A stretch of DNA of 64,000 bases from Terriglobales bacterium (GCA_035651655.1 DASRFG010000001.1:156001-220000); one strand, 5' to 3'. Shown: positions 9,178 to 18,424, counted from the stretch's first letter. Notes: generated by a model not told the origin, from the letters alone. A program made the numbers and translations.

Positions 9178-9357
9178 GACGCCCCCCAACGACCACTGCT
9201 CAAATGTTCATTGGGCATTCGACGGGGTGGCAGTTGTGGGGTTTCGCAGGATGGGACAGCTCGCCAGGTTTGCTAGGACGAGCTGTGTTGCATTAGGGCT
9301 GAGGGATTTTTAGAGCCGAAAGCACAGAGAAAATAACATTTCAAGTGTAATTGTCTT

Positions 9358-9418
9358 CGTGTAGCGCGGGCACTCTTGCCCGCGAACATGTGGCGGACAA
9401 GAGTGTCCGCCCTACACG
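9358..9418. repeat. 61-bp composite palindrome, REP-like
   Basis: Outer arms CGTGTAG (9358-9364) and CTACACG (9412-9418) are perfectly complementary. Inside are two 18-base palindromic units, GCGGGCACTCTTGCCCGC and GCGGACAAGAGTGTCCGC, which also pair with one another with only G-T type mismatches. It can therefore fold as one long hairpin or as two small ones. It begins six bases beyond the stop of the LytTR regulator gene and has no T-tract. It resembles a repetitive extragenic palindrome; whether other copies exist in the genome cannot be seen here. Confidence 0.65.
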
Positions 9419-9424
9419 TGTTCT

Positions 9425-10210
9425 TCAGATCGCGCGTATTCGCTTGCTGGCAGGAGTATCGCTTCCAAGGAGTTGGTCAAGCCGGTCGCGGAAACTGCGA
9501 CTCAGAGACAGGCCTTTGCCGTTGTAGAGCTGCACGATGTATTCGCCGTTGCCGCAGGGCTCCAACTCCTTGATGCTTTCGACGTTAACGATAATGGAGC
9601 GGTGAATGCGAAGAAACATGGAAGTGTCTAACTTGCTCTCCATCGAGTTCATGGTCTCGCGCACCAGATGGCAGTGCTCCCCTGAGTGGATTTGCACGTA
9701 ATTGCCCGCGGCCTCAATCCAGTCAATTTCACGGGTCTTCAGAAAAACGATGCGGCCGCCAGAGCGAATCACCAGCCGATCGGCAAACTTGGGGCCCACA
9801 TCCTGCAACAAGTTGAACAAGCGATGGGCCAGCTGTTCATTTTCCGAGCGCTGAATATGTGTGCGGGCCCGGTTCAGGGCCTGCTTGAGTCTGGTTTCGT
9901 CGAAGGGCTTGAGTAAATAATCGAGAGCATGCATATCGAAGGCCTTCACTGCATAGTGGTCGTACGCAGTGGTAAAAATCACCACCGGGCAGGCATCGGG
10001 ACCAACTTCATCCAGGACCCCAAAGCCATTTACGTTTGGCATTTCCACGTCGAGAAACAATAAATCCGGCTTCAGGGCGCGCACTGCATTGATGGTTTCC
10101 TCTCCATCCTTGCAGTCGCCGATTACCTGAATATCCTCTTCCTGCGTGAGCAGAGTGCGCAGCCGCTCGCGCGCGACGGGCTCGTCTTCAGCAATCAAGG
10201 TGCGGATCAT
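9425..10210 (-). CDS. LytTR-family response regulator
   Basis: A 261-residue DNA-binding response regulator. The receiver domain (1-120) has the acidic pair E8-D9, the phosphoacceptor D54 in LFLDVEMPN, the conserved threonine in VIFTTAYD and the lysine in YLLKPFD. The LytTR DNA-binding domain occupies about 155-250 with IDWIEAAGNYVQIH and FLRIHRSIIVN. It follows the sensor kinase gene by 18 bases on the same strand, a standard LytS-LytR arrangement. Homologues control envelope, fimbrial or pyruvate-related genes; the target set here is not evident. Confidence 0.92.
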   Translation of the reverse strand: MIRTLIAEDEPVARERLRTLLTQEEDIQVIGDCKDGEETINAVRALKPDLLFLDVEMPNVNGFGVLDEVGPDACPVVIFTTAYDHYAVKAFDMHALDYLLKPFDETRLKQALNRARTHIQRSENEQLAHRLFNLLQDVGPKFADRLVIRSGGRIVFLKTREIDWIEAAGNYVQIHSGEHCHLVRETMNSMESKLDTSMFLRIHRSIIVNVESIKELEPCGNGEYIVQLYNGKGLSLSRSFRDRLDQLLGSDTPASKRIRAI

Positions 10211-10228
10211 GGTCTCCCTGCATCACGG

Positions 10229-11377
10229 CTAATCGGCCGCGGAAAAAACGTGTGCCGGCTGCTCAACGGCAGGAGCTGACTTAAAAGGTATGCGGACCTG
10301 CACTTCAGCGCCTCCGGTGGCCAGGTGCTCCATCGTGAAGTCGTGACCGGGGCCATACAGCCGACGGAGCCGGGCACGGGTGTTGCTCAGTCCCATACCA
10401 CCACTGCGGACAACACCTCCGCCATTCGCTGGTGGGCCATCATTCCGTATGGAAAGTAAGAGGTGGCCGTTCTCTCGACTAGCAAATATCTCTATTCTTC
10501 CTGGCAACGACCGCCTCGCTATGCCGTGTTGCACGGCATTCTCTACCAATGGTTGCAGCAGCAGATAGGGAACACAGGCGTCCCAGGTGTTCGGTTGAAT
10601 ATCAATGTTCACCTGCAAGCGCTCCTGGAAGCGCACTTGCTGTATGTCGAGATAACGCTGCAAGAAATCCACCTCGCGTTTTAGCGTCACCTCTTCTACG
10701 TTCACGCCTTCAAGCGTGAGTCTGAGCAAATCGCCAAGCTGCATAATCATCTGCTCCGCTCGGCGAACGTCTTTGTGCATCATGGCCGCAATTGTGTGCA
10801 GGGTGTTGAACAGAAAATGCGGGTGCAGTTGCATTTTCAGCAGCTGTAACTCGGTACTCGCCAGCTGCGCTTCCAGGCGGGCAGCTTTCAATTCACGATC
10901 TTTGAATCGCGAGTAGTACAGCAGCACATGGAGGACCCCCACCACCGCCAGGTACATCCAGATGTCGGCTTCCATGAGCACGAACACCTCACCTCGGAAG
11001 CGCTGCCACGGGCTCAAGGAAATGAGGTCAGGGCACAGAAAACGGCAGAACGGAAGTCGAATGAGAGATTCCACAACTCCCATGGAGAACATGCCAACCA
11101 AGTGCACCGGTATAGCGCGGCCCAGCCTGCCACGCTCCAAGGGAAAATACCAACAGATGAGCAAAATGAGCGGCGTGAGAACCAGAGCCCATGAGCCATA
11201 CGCGACCAGGTTCATCATCCCGGCGTGGTGCCATGTGATGGGGTGCTTGGAAAAGATGTATTGGTTGTGGTTGACCCAAGTGCCAACAACGCTCAGGGTC
11301 ATCCAGAAACAGGCGAGCAAGAACCAGATGAACCACTGCCGCTGTAGCAGACGTCGCTCAATAGCGTCCGAATGCAT
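10229..11377 (-). CDS. LytS/YpdA-type sensor histidine kinase
   Basis: A 382-residue membrane kinase. The first 155 residues carry four probable membrane helices separated by short loops, followed by a short coiled linker. The His_kinase domain has the phosphorylatable H187 in QLHPHFLFNTLHT, and the ATPase domain has the N-box LLQPLVENAVQHG (N280) and a glycine-rich GMGLSNTRARL. It lacks a classical periplasmic sensor domain, so the signal is probably sensed in or at the membrane. The LytTR regulator gene follows immediately and is its presumed partner. Confidence 0.92.
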   Translation of the reverse strand: MHSDAIERRLLQRQWFIWFLLACFWMTLSVVGTWVNHNQYIFSKHPITWHHAGMMNLVAYGSWALVLTPLILLICWYFPLERGRLGRAIPVHLVGMFSMGVVESLIRLPFCRFLCPDLISLSPWQRFRGEVFVLMEADIWMYLAVVGVLHVLLYYSRFKDRELKAARLEAQLASTELQLLKMQLHPHFLFNTLHTIAAMMHKDVRRAEQMIMQLGDLLRLTLEGVNVEEVTLKREVDFLQRYLDIQQVRFQERLQVNIDIQPNTWDACVPYLLLQPLVENAVQHGIARRSLPGRIEIFASRENGHLLLSIRNDGPPANGGGVVRSGGMGLSNTRARLRRLYGPGHDFTMEHLATGGAEVQVRIPFKSAPAVEQPAHVFSAAD

Positions 11378-11670
11378 AGTCGTTAGACCTTGGTCTTCTC
11401 AAAACGATGCGAAATTCGGTCACAGAATTCCGACGTCTTGACCCTCTTAACGCCCGCTGCACCCCATCTTCAACAGTAGGCGCCTGTTTTGGCACAGACG
11501 ATAGCCTCAACCCTGAGGCTGATTACGAAGCAGACAGGCGAGTTGTTCCGTAGAATCCAGCCCGCCGTGTTAGCAGTAAGACGTACGAGGACTGCAATGG
11601 ACAGCGTATTTTGAGTTGTAAAAGAGGATCACCGGGTCAATAGAGGGGAAGTACCACTAAGTAGCTGAAA

Positions 11671-12690
11671 CTACTGCGCGCGGCTGCTGGCGTGCTCGAA
11701 GTGATTCAGAACTTTTTGCAACGAGGCTTCGTCTTCAACATTCATGCAGGTACTCGCGCGGTCAATCTGGCGCATAAGACCACAGAGCACCTTGCCCGGC
11801 CCAACCTCAATGTAACTTGAGACTCCACGGCCGATCAGCAGACGCATGGAGTCCGACCATCGTACCGCTCCCGTCACCTGGCGAAGAAGCGTGTCGCGGC
11901 ATCTCTCAGCGGTTTCCACCAGATCGGCATCAACATTGCATACAACCTCTGTCTCGGGATCATCGAGGTGCAACGCTCGAAGGTCGGGCTCGAGCCGGTC
12001 CTGCGCCGGCCGCATCAGCGAGCAATGGAATGGCGCGCTCACCGGCAGCAGGATGGCGCGTTTTGCCCCTCGTTGTTTGGCCAGTTCGGCTGCGCGCTCC
12101 ACGGCGGCTTTGCTGCCGGATATCACGATCTGCTCGGGAGAGTTAATATTTGCCGGCTCGCACACTTGTCCCTGTGCGGCTTCGCGACAAAGCTCGGTTA
12201 GCTTCTCCAGTGACATCCCCAGCACCGCAGCCATGGCGCCCTCGCCCACCGGCACCGCCTCCTGCATATATTTGCCGCGGTTGCGCACAGTGCGTATGGC
12301 ATCGGGGAAGCTCACAGTTTCGGCCGCCACGTGTGCCGAGTATTCGCCCAAGCTATGGCCGGCGGCGTACTGCGGCACGATCCCTTTCTCCTGCAAAACG
12401 CGGAATGCGGCTATGGACATTGTCAAAATTGCCGGTTGCGTAATCTCGGTGAGGCGAAGCTTCTCCTCCGGCCCTTCCCAGCAAATTTTGGATAACTTGA
12501 AGTTGAGGGCCTCGTCGGCTTCCTCGAAGGTGTGCTGTGCTACCGGGTACATGGCAGCGAGTTCCCGCCCCATTCCTACTGATTGCGACCCCTGCCCAGG
12601 AAACAAAAATGCCAATGGCGCGAGATGTTTCTTCTGCGGCCCCTGCAAGTGGCCACTTGGGTTGTGAGCTTTCTGGGAATCTTCGGGCAT
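11671..12690 (-). CDS. fabD: Malonyl-CoA:ACP transacylase
   Basis: A 339-residue cytoplasmic enzyme that transfers malonyl groups from CoA to acyl carrier protein, starting fatty-acid elongation. The sequence shows FLFPGQGSQSVGMG (29-42), the nucleophile S113 in GHSLGEYSAH, R138 in RNRGKYMQ and catalytic H222 in SAPFHCSLM. It has about 25 extra residues before the conserved core; the ATG at 12690 has no obvious Shine-Dalgarno, so an internal start cannot be excluded. It is the last gene of the yceD-rpmF-plsX-fabD set, 16 bases after plsX. fabH and acpP, which often accompany this group, are not present here. Confidence 0.95.
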   Translation of the reverse strand: MPEDSQKAHNPSGHLQGPQKKHLAPLAFLFPGQGSQSVGMGRELAAMYPVAQHTFEEADEALNFKLSKICWEGPEEKLRLTEITQPAILTMSIAAFRVLQEKGIVPQYAAGHSLGEYSAHVAAETVSFPDAIRTVRNRGKYMQEAVPVGEGAMAAVLGMSLEKLTELCREAAQGQVCEPANINSPEQIVISGSKAAVERAAELAKQRGAKRAILLPVSAPFHCSLMRPAQDRLEPDLRALHLDDPETEVVCNVDADLVETAERCRDTLLRQVTGAVRWSDSMRLLIGRGVSSYIEVGPGKVLCGLMRQIDRASTCMNVEDEASLQKVLNHFEHASSRAQ

Positions 12691-12706
12691 GGTGGCTCAG
12701 CGATCG

Positions 12707-13756
12707 TTAGACCGGTTTAGCGGTGGTGGTTTCAGGCGTCAAAGGGGTAACGGTGTGGCCCTTTGCCAGTTCGTGTTCAATCTTGGCGTTGATGCCCCGT
12801 TCAGAAAATTCGGAGGCCACTCTGATTGCGTTCTTGATCGCGTTCGCATTCGAGGAACCGTGGCTTACGATGCAAACGCCTTTCAGCCCCAGCAGCGGAG
12901 CTCCGCCGTACTCGGAATAATCCAAGCGCTTTTTGAAATCAATAAACGCCTTGCGGGAGAGCAGCGCACCCACCTGGCGGGTAATTGTCGAACGAAGGGA
13001 ATCCTTCAAGGCCTCCCGCACCAACTCGACCACGCCCTCAGAGATCTTTAGGGCAACATTGCCGACGAACCCATCGCAGACAATTACGTCCACCTGGCCG
13101 TTATAGAGGTCCCGGCCCTCCACGTTTCCGATGAAATAAATCGGAAGATGCTTCAACAGCTCATAGGCCTCGCGGGTCAGGTCGTTCCCTTTGGTCTCTT
13201 CCTCGCCGATGGAAAGCAAGCCCACGCGGGGTTGCCGCTTGCCGAAGATACTCCGAGAATAGATTTCGCCCATGATGGCGAATTGTTCGAGGTTTTGCGG
13301 CTTGCAATCTACGTTCGCTCCAACATCCACCAGAATCGCGGCAGTCCCGGGAGCCGTCGGAAAGACGGCGGCGAGCGCCGGACGATCCACTCCCGGCAGC
13401 GCGCCTAAGACCATTTTCGCGGTCGCCATCGCCGCTCCGGTATTTCCGGCGGTAATGAATCCAGCGGCGCGGCCTTCGCGCACCAGACGCAGACCGACTC
13501 GCATGGAGGAATCCCGCTTAGAGCGGATTGCCTGCGAAGCCTTGTCCTGCATGGTGATTACTTCGCTGGCATGCACAATGTCAATGGGAAGCCCAGCGGC
13601 AAGGTGGTGGTGGTCAAGCTCCGCGCGGACTTGCGGCTCGCGTCCCACCAGGAGAACGTGGATTCCGAGATGCCGCGCCGCCTGAATCGCGCCCTCGACT
13701 TCAGGCTTGGGGGCACGGTCCGAACCCATCGCGTCCACCGCTATGACGGTTGGCAT
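12707..13756 (-). CDS. plsX: Phosphate acyltransferase PlsX
   Basis: A 349-residue peripheral-membrane enzyme that turns acyl-ACP and phosphate into acyl-phosphate for phospholipid synthesis. The start [19 protein letters not shown] and the internal [14 protein letters not shown] are hallmarks of the family, and the length is standard. It sits 15 bases downstream of rpmF and upstream of fabD, the arrangement shared by many bacteria, which couples ribosomal protein L32 and lipid-precursor synthesis. Confidence 0.96.
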   Translation of the reverse strand: MPTVIAVDAMGSDRAPKPEVEGAIQAARHLGIHVLLVGREPQVRAELDHHHLAAGLPIDIVHASEVITMQDKASQAIRSKRDSSMRVGLRLVREGRAAGFITAGNTGAAMATAKMVLGALPGVDRPALAAVFPTAPGTAAILVDVGANVDCKPQNLEQFAIMGEIYSRSIFGKRQPRVGLLSIGEEETKGNDLTREAYELLKHLPIYFIGNVEGRDLYNGQVDVIVCDGFVGNVALKISEGVVELVREALKDSLRSTITRQVGALLSRKAFIDFKKRLDYSEYGGAPLLGLKGVCIVSHGSSNANAIKNAIRVASEFSERGINAKIEHELAKGHTVTPLTPETTTAKPV

Positions 13757-13771
13757 CTGGCTAGATCAGAG

Positions 13772-13957
13772 CTATTTTGCCTCTTCGACTTCCAGGACTT
13801 CACGGCCCTTATAGTAACCACACTTGGGGCATGCGCGGTGCGGCATTTTCTTCTCGTGACAGTTCGGGCACTCAGAGAGCGAGTGTGCCGTAAGATGATC
13901 GTGCGCGCGCCGGGTTGACGTGCGCCGTTGGGAATGTCTTCGTTTTGGGTTTGCCAT
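13772..13957 (-). CDS. rpmF: Ribosomal protein L32, zinc-binding form
   Basis: A 61-residue basic protein of the large ribosomal subunit. It begins MANPKRRHSQRRTSTRRAHD and carries four cysteines as CPNCHEKKM and CPKCGYYKG, the zinc-ribbon (C+) form rather than the zinc-independent paralogue. It lies 26 bases after the yceD gene and directly before plsX, as in most bacteria. Confidence 0.97.
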   Translation of the reverse strand: MANPKRRHSQRRTSTRRAHDHLTAHSLSECPNCHEKKMPHRACPKCGYYKGREVLEVEEAK

Positions 13958-13983
13958 TCAATCCTCAGTATTGCGGGCTGCGA

Positions 13984-14535
13984 TTAGTGCTGCCGCTTAT
14001 TTTTGATTTCTTTCAGCGCCGACCAGCGCGGATCATCGGGCTGCTCGACGCAGGAGCATTGTTCTACGTTAAGGTTCCTGCCGCAATGCCGACATAACCC
14101 GCGGCAGTCCTCGCGGCACAATACCCTGAGCGGAACGGAAAGCAGTACCTGCTCGCGCAGTACATCTTCCAACAGCAGGCCTTCGCCAGTGTAATAGCTG
14201 ATCTCAGCTTCCGTGCTTTGCACAGCGGCTTCTTTAACTCCCGCGTCAGCGCCCTGCGGGCGATACAACAGATCGAAGTCCCGCTGAATATTGTGCACCA
14301 CCGGCTCCAAACAGCGGGCGCAAAACAACTCCACGCCAGTGGAGAGATCGCCTGCTATTCGGATGTCTTCCAGCGTTCCACGACGGCCATGGTGCTCTTC
14401 CACCAACTGCGCCCGTCCCGAACTCTTGAGCGGCATGCGCTGACGCACGTCCGGGCCCAAATCGAGCGTGTCTGGGCGAAACTCTTCCTGGAAGTCGAGG
14501 TGGTGAAGCCCTAATTCGTGGAGACTGATGAACAT
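13984..14535 (-). CDS. yceD: YceD/DUF177 family protein, 23S rRNA accumulation
   Basis: A 183-residue protein of the DUF177 family whose members sit upstream of rpmF and are linked with 23S rRNA accumulation. Conserved features are ELFCARCLEPV in the middle and a cysteine-rich C-terminal part with CREDCRGLCRHCGRNL and CSC, likely a metal site. I placed the start at the ATG at 14535 (MFISLHELGLHHLDF), twelve codons inside a longer frame, because the core begins there. It is the first gene of the yceD-rpmF-plsX-fabD operon, whose promoter should lie in 14536-14752. Confidence 0.85.
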   Translation of the reverse strand: MFISLHELGLHHLDFQEEFRPDTLDLGPDVRQRMPLKSSGRAQLVEEHHGRRGTLEDIRIAGDLSTGVELFCARCLEPVVHNIQRDFDLLYRPQGADAGVKEAAVQSTEAEISYYTGEGLLLEDVLREQVLLSVPLRVLCREDCRGLCRHCGRNLNVEQCSCVEQPDDPRWSALKEIKNKRQH

Positions 14536-14752
14536 CCGAAACCCCCGCACGCCTCCAACCACTACCATAAGGCCCGCGGGAACCGCTTAGCCATCCCGGC
14601 CATCGCTGGGATGCCCCGGCTCAGAGGCGCCTACTATCCAGGCAGCAAACTTAAAGGATATCGGCCCGCGCGCAGGAGTGTCAAGGAAGGCACAGGCGAG
14701 TGGTTCCAACCCGGGGACTGAAAATCTTGCCATTCTCGAGTAGGATTCTGCC

Positions 14753-15589
14753 ATGTCAAGCCACCTCTCACGCCGTTCGTTCATTGCACTGTCAGCGATG
14801 CTTCCCTGGGCCTTTCGTGAACACACGGCCACATCGCTGCCTGTTGGCTTGGAACTGTATTCCGTTCGCGTGGAATTGAAGCGTGATCCCGAGGCTACTC
14901 TGCGCGCCGTCGCGCGGATGGGATATCAATGCGTGGAATTTTACGCTCCCTACTTCGAATGGAGCGAAGACCGAACCAAGCTGATCAGGAAGTTACTGGA
15001 TGACCTCGGCGTGCGTTGTTATTCAACCCATAATGACGAAGAGTATTTCAGTCCCAAAAACCTCAGTCGAGTGCGGGACCTGAATTTGATTTTAGGGACC
15101 AAGTACGCGGTACTTGCCTATTCTGACAAAAAGGCCAGCTTGTCTGAGTGGAACCCTATCTCCGACCTGCTGAACCGTGCTGCCGATCAATTAGAACCAT
15201 CAGGGCTGAAGGCCGGCTATCACAATCATGAAGCCGAGTTCACTCCCATCGAAGGCCAACGCCCGATTGAGCTAATAGCGAAAGCGACCAAACCTTCAGT
15301 CGCGTTGCAACTCGATGTGGGCACGTGTTTAAAGGCAGGATCGGATCCCGTCGCCTGGATTCGCAGCAACCCGGGAAGAATACGCTCCCTTCATTGCAAA
15401 GACTGGTCGCCCAACAAAGATTACAAGGTCTTGTTTGGAGAAGGGGCAGCCGACTGGAAGAACATTTTTAAGGCAGCCGAGACGGTGGGCGGAACTGAGT
15501 ATTACCTGGTCGAGCAGGAAGGCAGCAGGTTTTCCGAGCTGGAGACTGCGCGCAGATGCCTCAAGACTTTCCGGGCGACGCACGCTTGA
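14753..15589 (+). CDS. Tat-exported sugar phosphate isomerase/epimerase-like TIM barrel
   Basis: A 278-residue protein of the xylose isomerase-like/AP endonuclease 2 fold. Metal-ligand regions are visible as GYHNHEAEF, LQLDVGTCLKAG, SLHCKDW and YLVEQEGS. The N-terminus SHLSRRSFIALSAM is a twin-arginine signal with a hydrophobic stretch, so the enzyme is probably folded in the cytoplasm and exported. Related acidobacterial and planctomycete proteins act on inositols or keto-sugars; the substrate here is unknown. It is transcribed divergently from the yceD operon. Confidence 0.8.
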   Translation: MSSHLSRRSFIALSAMLPWAFREHTATSLPVGLELYSVRVELKRDPEATLRAVARMGYQCVEFYAPYFEWSEDRTKLIRKLLDDLGVRCYSTHNDEEYFSPKNLSRVRDLNLILGTKYAVLAYSDKKASLSEWNPISDLLNRAADQLEPSGLKAGYHNHEAEFTPIEGQRPIELIAKATKPSVALQLDVGTCLKAGSDPVAWIRSNPGRIRSLHCKDWSPNKDYKVLFGEGAADWKNIFKAAETVGGTEYYLVEQEGSRFSELETARRCLKTFRATHA

Positions 15590-15606
15590 AATCTGCTCAA
15601 GGGAAC

Positions 15607-15629
15607 GCAGGCCGGGTTCTCCGGCCTGC
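15607..15629. terminator. GC-rich hairpin between convergent genes
   Basis: GCAGGCCGG (15607-15615) pairs perfectly with CCGGCCTGC (15621-15629) around a five-base loop. It lies 18 bases past the isomerase stop and between two convergent genes. There is no proper T-tract, so it may be a weak bidirectional terminator or only a stabilising hairpin. Confidence 0.45.
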
Positions 15630-15651
15630 TAATCTGTTAATTATAAGGGAG

Positions 15652-15912
15652 TTACACTCCCGAGGGAGACTCGGTACCGGTGGCGCGTTGCCGTTCGCCG
15701 GTAGCCACATCGCGCAATGCGGTGACGCCACGCTTCACCCGCTCACGGCCCTGATCAATGGTCTCGCGCGCCGATTCCACGCTTTCCCGCGCCGAACTAG
15801 CCAGGTCACTGGCCCGCTCTGCGATCTGGTCACGGGTCTCCTGCCCGCTCATGGGAGCAAACAGAATACCCAGTCCGACTCCCACACCCAACCCAAATAG
15901 AAATGCCTTCAT
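15652..15912 (-). CDS. YtxH-domain small protein
   Basis: An 86-residue protein with a glycine-rich hydrophobic N-terminus (MKAFLFGLGVGVGLGILFAP) followed by an amphipathic, charged helix (SARESVESARETIDQGRERV), the layout of YtxH general-stress proteins. It is likely anchored in the inner membrane by the single N-terminal segment. A GGAGG lies just upstream of the ATG at 15912. Family members are often stress induced; no regulatory site is recognised here. Confidence 0.75.
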   Translation of the reverse strand: MKAFLFGLGVGVGLGILFAPMSGQETRDQIAERASDLASSARESVESARETIDQGRERVKRGVTALRDVATGERQRATGTESPSGV

Positions 15913-16073
15913 GACTGCCTCCTGAAATCCACGGTGTCTTTTCCCAGCCTATAAAGGTGGGCTGTCCTAAGAGATGCGGAAGTCGTCTGAAGGTTTGCTG
16001 CCGAGAATTGCAGCAGAGTTGGCTTTCGTGAGCTGCATTCTATATCGAGAGCTGCAGCTCGCTAACGCTCACG

Positions 16074-16766
16074 TTAATGCCTTCTGCCGTCAACCCTTCC
16101 GCCGCGCCCATTGTTGCCTCTGCTGTAAGTGCGGACGTAATCCGGGACTGCCGTGGGATGATTCATCCGCGGATCAGCAATCGGCTCTCCTGGCACCATC
16201 TTTAAGGGAAGGACACCCGCCCACACCGGCATAGCGTAATCTTCTTCATCATCGAGCGGTGGTCCAGTGCGTACTTTGGCGGACGCCTCTTGCAGAGGAA
16301 CGGCCAGGACGATGGTTCCGCTGAGTTCCTGCGGGCTGGGCGGGCGGATCTCTGCCCAGCGACCCGGCATTACGTGTTCAGAGAAAGTACGCAGCGCCTC
16401 CGCCTTCTCTGCCGGATCCTGGAGCATGGTTGCTTTTCCAAAGACTACGACCGAGCGGTAATTCATTGATGAATGGAAACCCGATCGTGCCAGTACCAAT
16501 CCGTCCACCAAAGTGACGGTTATGCAGATTTCTATTCCGCTGGCGGCGCCGCGTAGCATCCGGCTGGCGGCCGAGCCGTGAATGTAAAGTGTGTCTGCGG
16601 AGCGGCCGTAGCCCGTCGGAATCACAACCGGGTGCCCCTCTGACACGAATCCCACATGGCAGATGAATCCCTCATCCAGGATCTGGTACACCGTCTTGCG
16701 GTCGTACACTCCACGTTTGGCAAGACGCTTTACCTGCGTGCGCTGGGTGGGAACAAAGTCGGTCAT
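16074..16766 (-). CDS. Pyridoxamine 5'-phosphate oxidase-like FMN-binding protein
   Basis: A 230-residue cytoplasmic protein of the PNPOx split-barrel group. The core segment GFICHVGFVSEGHPVVIPTGYGR and the LYIHGSAASRML strand are typical of the 'pyridoxamine 5-phosphate oxidase family' with FMN-binding loops; NYRSVVVFGKA is the later strand. The ATG at 16766 (MTDFVPTQRT) with GGAGG eleven bases upstream is preferred to an upstream in-frame start. Many homologues are heme- or flavin-binding proteins of unknown substrate rather than true PdxH. It stands alone, with a small basic protein gene upstream. Confidence 0.8.
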   Translation of the reverse strand: MTDFVPTQRTQVKRLAKRGVYDRKTVYQILDEGFICHVGFVSEGHPVVIPTGYGRSADTLYIHGSAASRMLRGAASGIEICITVTLVDGLVLARSGFHSSMNYRSVVVFGKATMLQDPAEKAEALRTFSEHVMPGRWAEIRPPSPQELSGTIVLAVPLQEASAKVRTGPPLDDEEDYAMPVWAGVLPLKMVPGEPIADPRMNHPTAVPDYVRTYSRGNNGRGGRVDGRRH

Positions 16767-16867
16767 AGTGATGAAAGCCTCCGTGGGGCCGGGTCTGAGC
16801 AACAACAACATACCTTACGATGAAACCCCTTCGCGGTGAGGTTCAGTTCTTTAGACAACCGAAACGA

Positions 16868-17032
16868 CTACTCATCCTCCAACAGCTTCTCCAACGTGGG
16901 CTTATGCTTTTCCAGATTTTTCTTTATGCGCTGCTCCACCCGCCGGGTCGGTGGGGGCATGCCCACGTGCTCCCGGGCCGCTGCTTTAACGGCCTTTACG
17001 GCCCGGAACTTTTGTTTTCGCTTCCTTGCCAT
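16868..17032 (-). CDS. Small basic protein, 54 residues, function unknown
   Basis: A short reading frame runs from ATG at 17032 to TAG at 16868. The protein begins MARKRKQKFRAVKAVKAAAR and ends RIKKNLEKHKPTLEKLLEDE. It is very rich in lysine and arginine at the front with an amphipathic helix at the end, and has a central GMPPPTRR turn. The composition and natural-looking ending support a real gene, possibly nucleic-acid binding, but I cannot name a family. No Shine-Dalgarno sequence is strong. It is followed on the same strand by the PNPOx-like gene. Confidence 0.6.
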   Translation of the reverse strand: MARKRKQKFRAVKAVKAAAREHVGMPPPTRRVEQRIKKNLEKHKPTLEKLLEDE

Positions 17033-17136
17033 AGTCAATGTCGAGGGCGAAGTGAGCTGTGTCCCGCTGCTACATTAACGCTGCAATTATGCAATAATCC
17101 TGGCTGCTACGGTGTTCGATTGTCGGTGCGGACCGC

Positions 17137-17418
17137 ATGGGATTGGAAGAGCGCGACTTTTTCGACGAGCGGCTGGAAACCAAACCAGCCAATTTGAACT
17201 GCCCGCATTGCAAGCAGACGGGGGAATACGCCCTCGGCTGGTTTGTGCGCAACAAGAAGAAGCAGCTCCCCAGAGGCGCTGACGAACGAGATCGTGCCCG
17301 CTTCGCCAAGGCCCGCTCCTACATGCTCCGCCGTGACGATGTTATCGCCTGCAACAACCCCCGCTGCCGCAAGCGCTTCGAAATTTCTGGGGTGCAATCC
17401 GTAGTTTTTACGGAGTAG
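17137..17418 (+). CDS. Small zinc-ribbon-like protein, function unknown
   Basis: A 93-residue protein with two cysteine pairs, NCPHCKQ near residue 22 and CNNPRCRKRFEI near residue 74, spaced so that they could form one treble-clef or ribbon zinc site. The intervening segment is basic and helical. I do not recognise a named family. It sits between the small basic protein gene (divergent) and the ETF genes, about 150 bases upstream of etfB, but no functional tie is shown. Confidence 0.65.
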   Translation: MGLEERDFFDERLETKPANLNCPHCKQTGEYALGWFVRNKKKQLPRGADERDRARFAKARSYMLRRDDVIACNNPRCRKRFEISGVQSVVFTE

Positions 17419-17567
17419 GCTGGCCTGTCGCTTCGCTGAGCGCAGGTTGGGCAGCAGTTTTTCGTTCTCCCCATCGTTAATCTATACTGAATAGTTTTCC
17501 ACCGACGCCGACGCAGTTCAGAGTGTGATTCGCTCCGGACTGGCTGCCGGGTAACACGGGGTGATGG

Positions 17568-18338
17568 TTGAAGATTCTGGTCTGCATGAAGCAGGTCCCG
17601 CAAAAGGATGCGCCGCTCAAGCTCAATGAGAGCGGCGCCTGGATTCGGGAAGACGTCTCTTACGAAGTGAACGAACCCGACGCTTACGCGCTGGAAGAGG
17701 CCTTGCGCCAGAAAGAAAAGCATAGCGGCGAAGTGGTCGTGATTACCGCAGGTCCGGCACGCGCCCAGCAGGTTCTCCGGGGGGCCCTGGCCAAAGGCGC
17801 CGACCGGGCTATTCACCTTGAGGACGCGGGCTTCGTTGGACTCGACGCCTTCAACACCTCTCGCGCCATAGCGGCCGCCATTCGCGAAGAGAAATTCGAC
17901 CTGATTTTTACCGGGCTGCAGTCAGACGATTACGGCTACGCTCAGACCGGAGTGATATTGGCCGAACTGCTCGGTTGGCCGCACGCGACCATCATCATGC
18001 AAATCGAGAAATCTGACTCCGGCATTCGAGTAAAGCGCGAACTGGAAGCCGGATTCTTCCAGTTTGTAGACATGCCGTTGCCGGCGGTGCTCACTATTCA
18101 ATCAGGTATCAACAAGTTGCGCTATGCAACGCTGATTGGCATCAAGCAAGCCAAGAACAAACCGTTGCGGAAAGTAAGCATGGGCGAGGTGCAGAGCGCG
18201 CTTGGCCCGAATGGACTGAAAATCGAGAAACTATATGTCCCGGAAAAAACCAAAAATACCGAAATGCTAGAGGGCTCGCCCGCAGAAATCGCAAAGAAAC
18301 TGGTTGAGAAGCTTCGCAACCAGGTCCGGGTGCTGTGA
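17568..18338 (+). CDS. etfB: Electron transfer flavoprotein beta subunit
   Basis: A 256-residue soluble subunit that, with EtfA, carries electrons from acyl-CoA and other dehydrogenases. It starts MKILVCMKQVPQKD, as in the family, but the start codon is TTG at 17568, preceded by GGGGTGAT. The beta signature appears as VKRELEAGFFQF, then LPAVLTIQSGINKLRY and KNKPLR; TGLQSDDYGYAQTG is the AMP-binding region. It is first in etfB-etfA-ETF:QO, 86 bases before etfA. Confidence 0.95.
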   Translation: MKILVCMKQVPQKDAPLKLNESGAWIREDVSYEVNEPDAYALEEALRQKEKHSGEVVVITAGPARAQQVLRGALAKGADRAIHLEDAGFVGLDAFNTSRAIAAAIREEKFDLIFTGLQSDDYGYAQTGVILAELLGWPHATIIMQIEKSDSGIRVKRELEAGFFQFVDMPLPAVLTIQSGINKLRYATLIGIKQAKNKPLRKVSMGEVQSALGPNGLKIEKLYVPEKTKNTEMLEGSPAEIAKKLVEKLRNQVRVL

Positions 18339-18424
18339 GGCCCGGACGGCGTGCATGCGGTGTGCGACGAAACACGTAAGTAGCTTACGAAGCAGTGTGT
18401 GTAACTTTCTATTAAGAGATCTGA

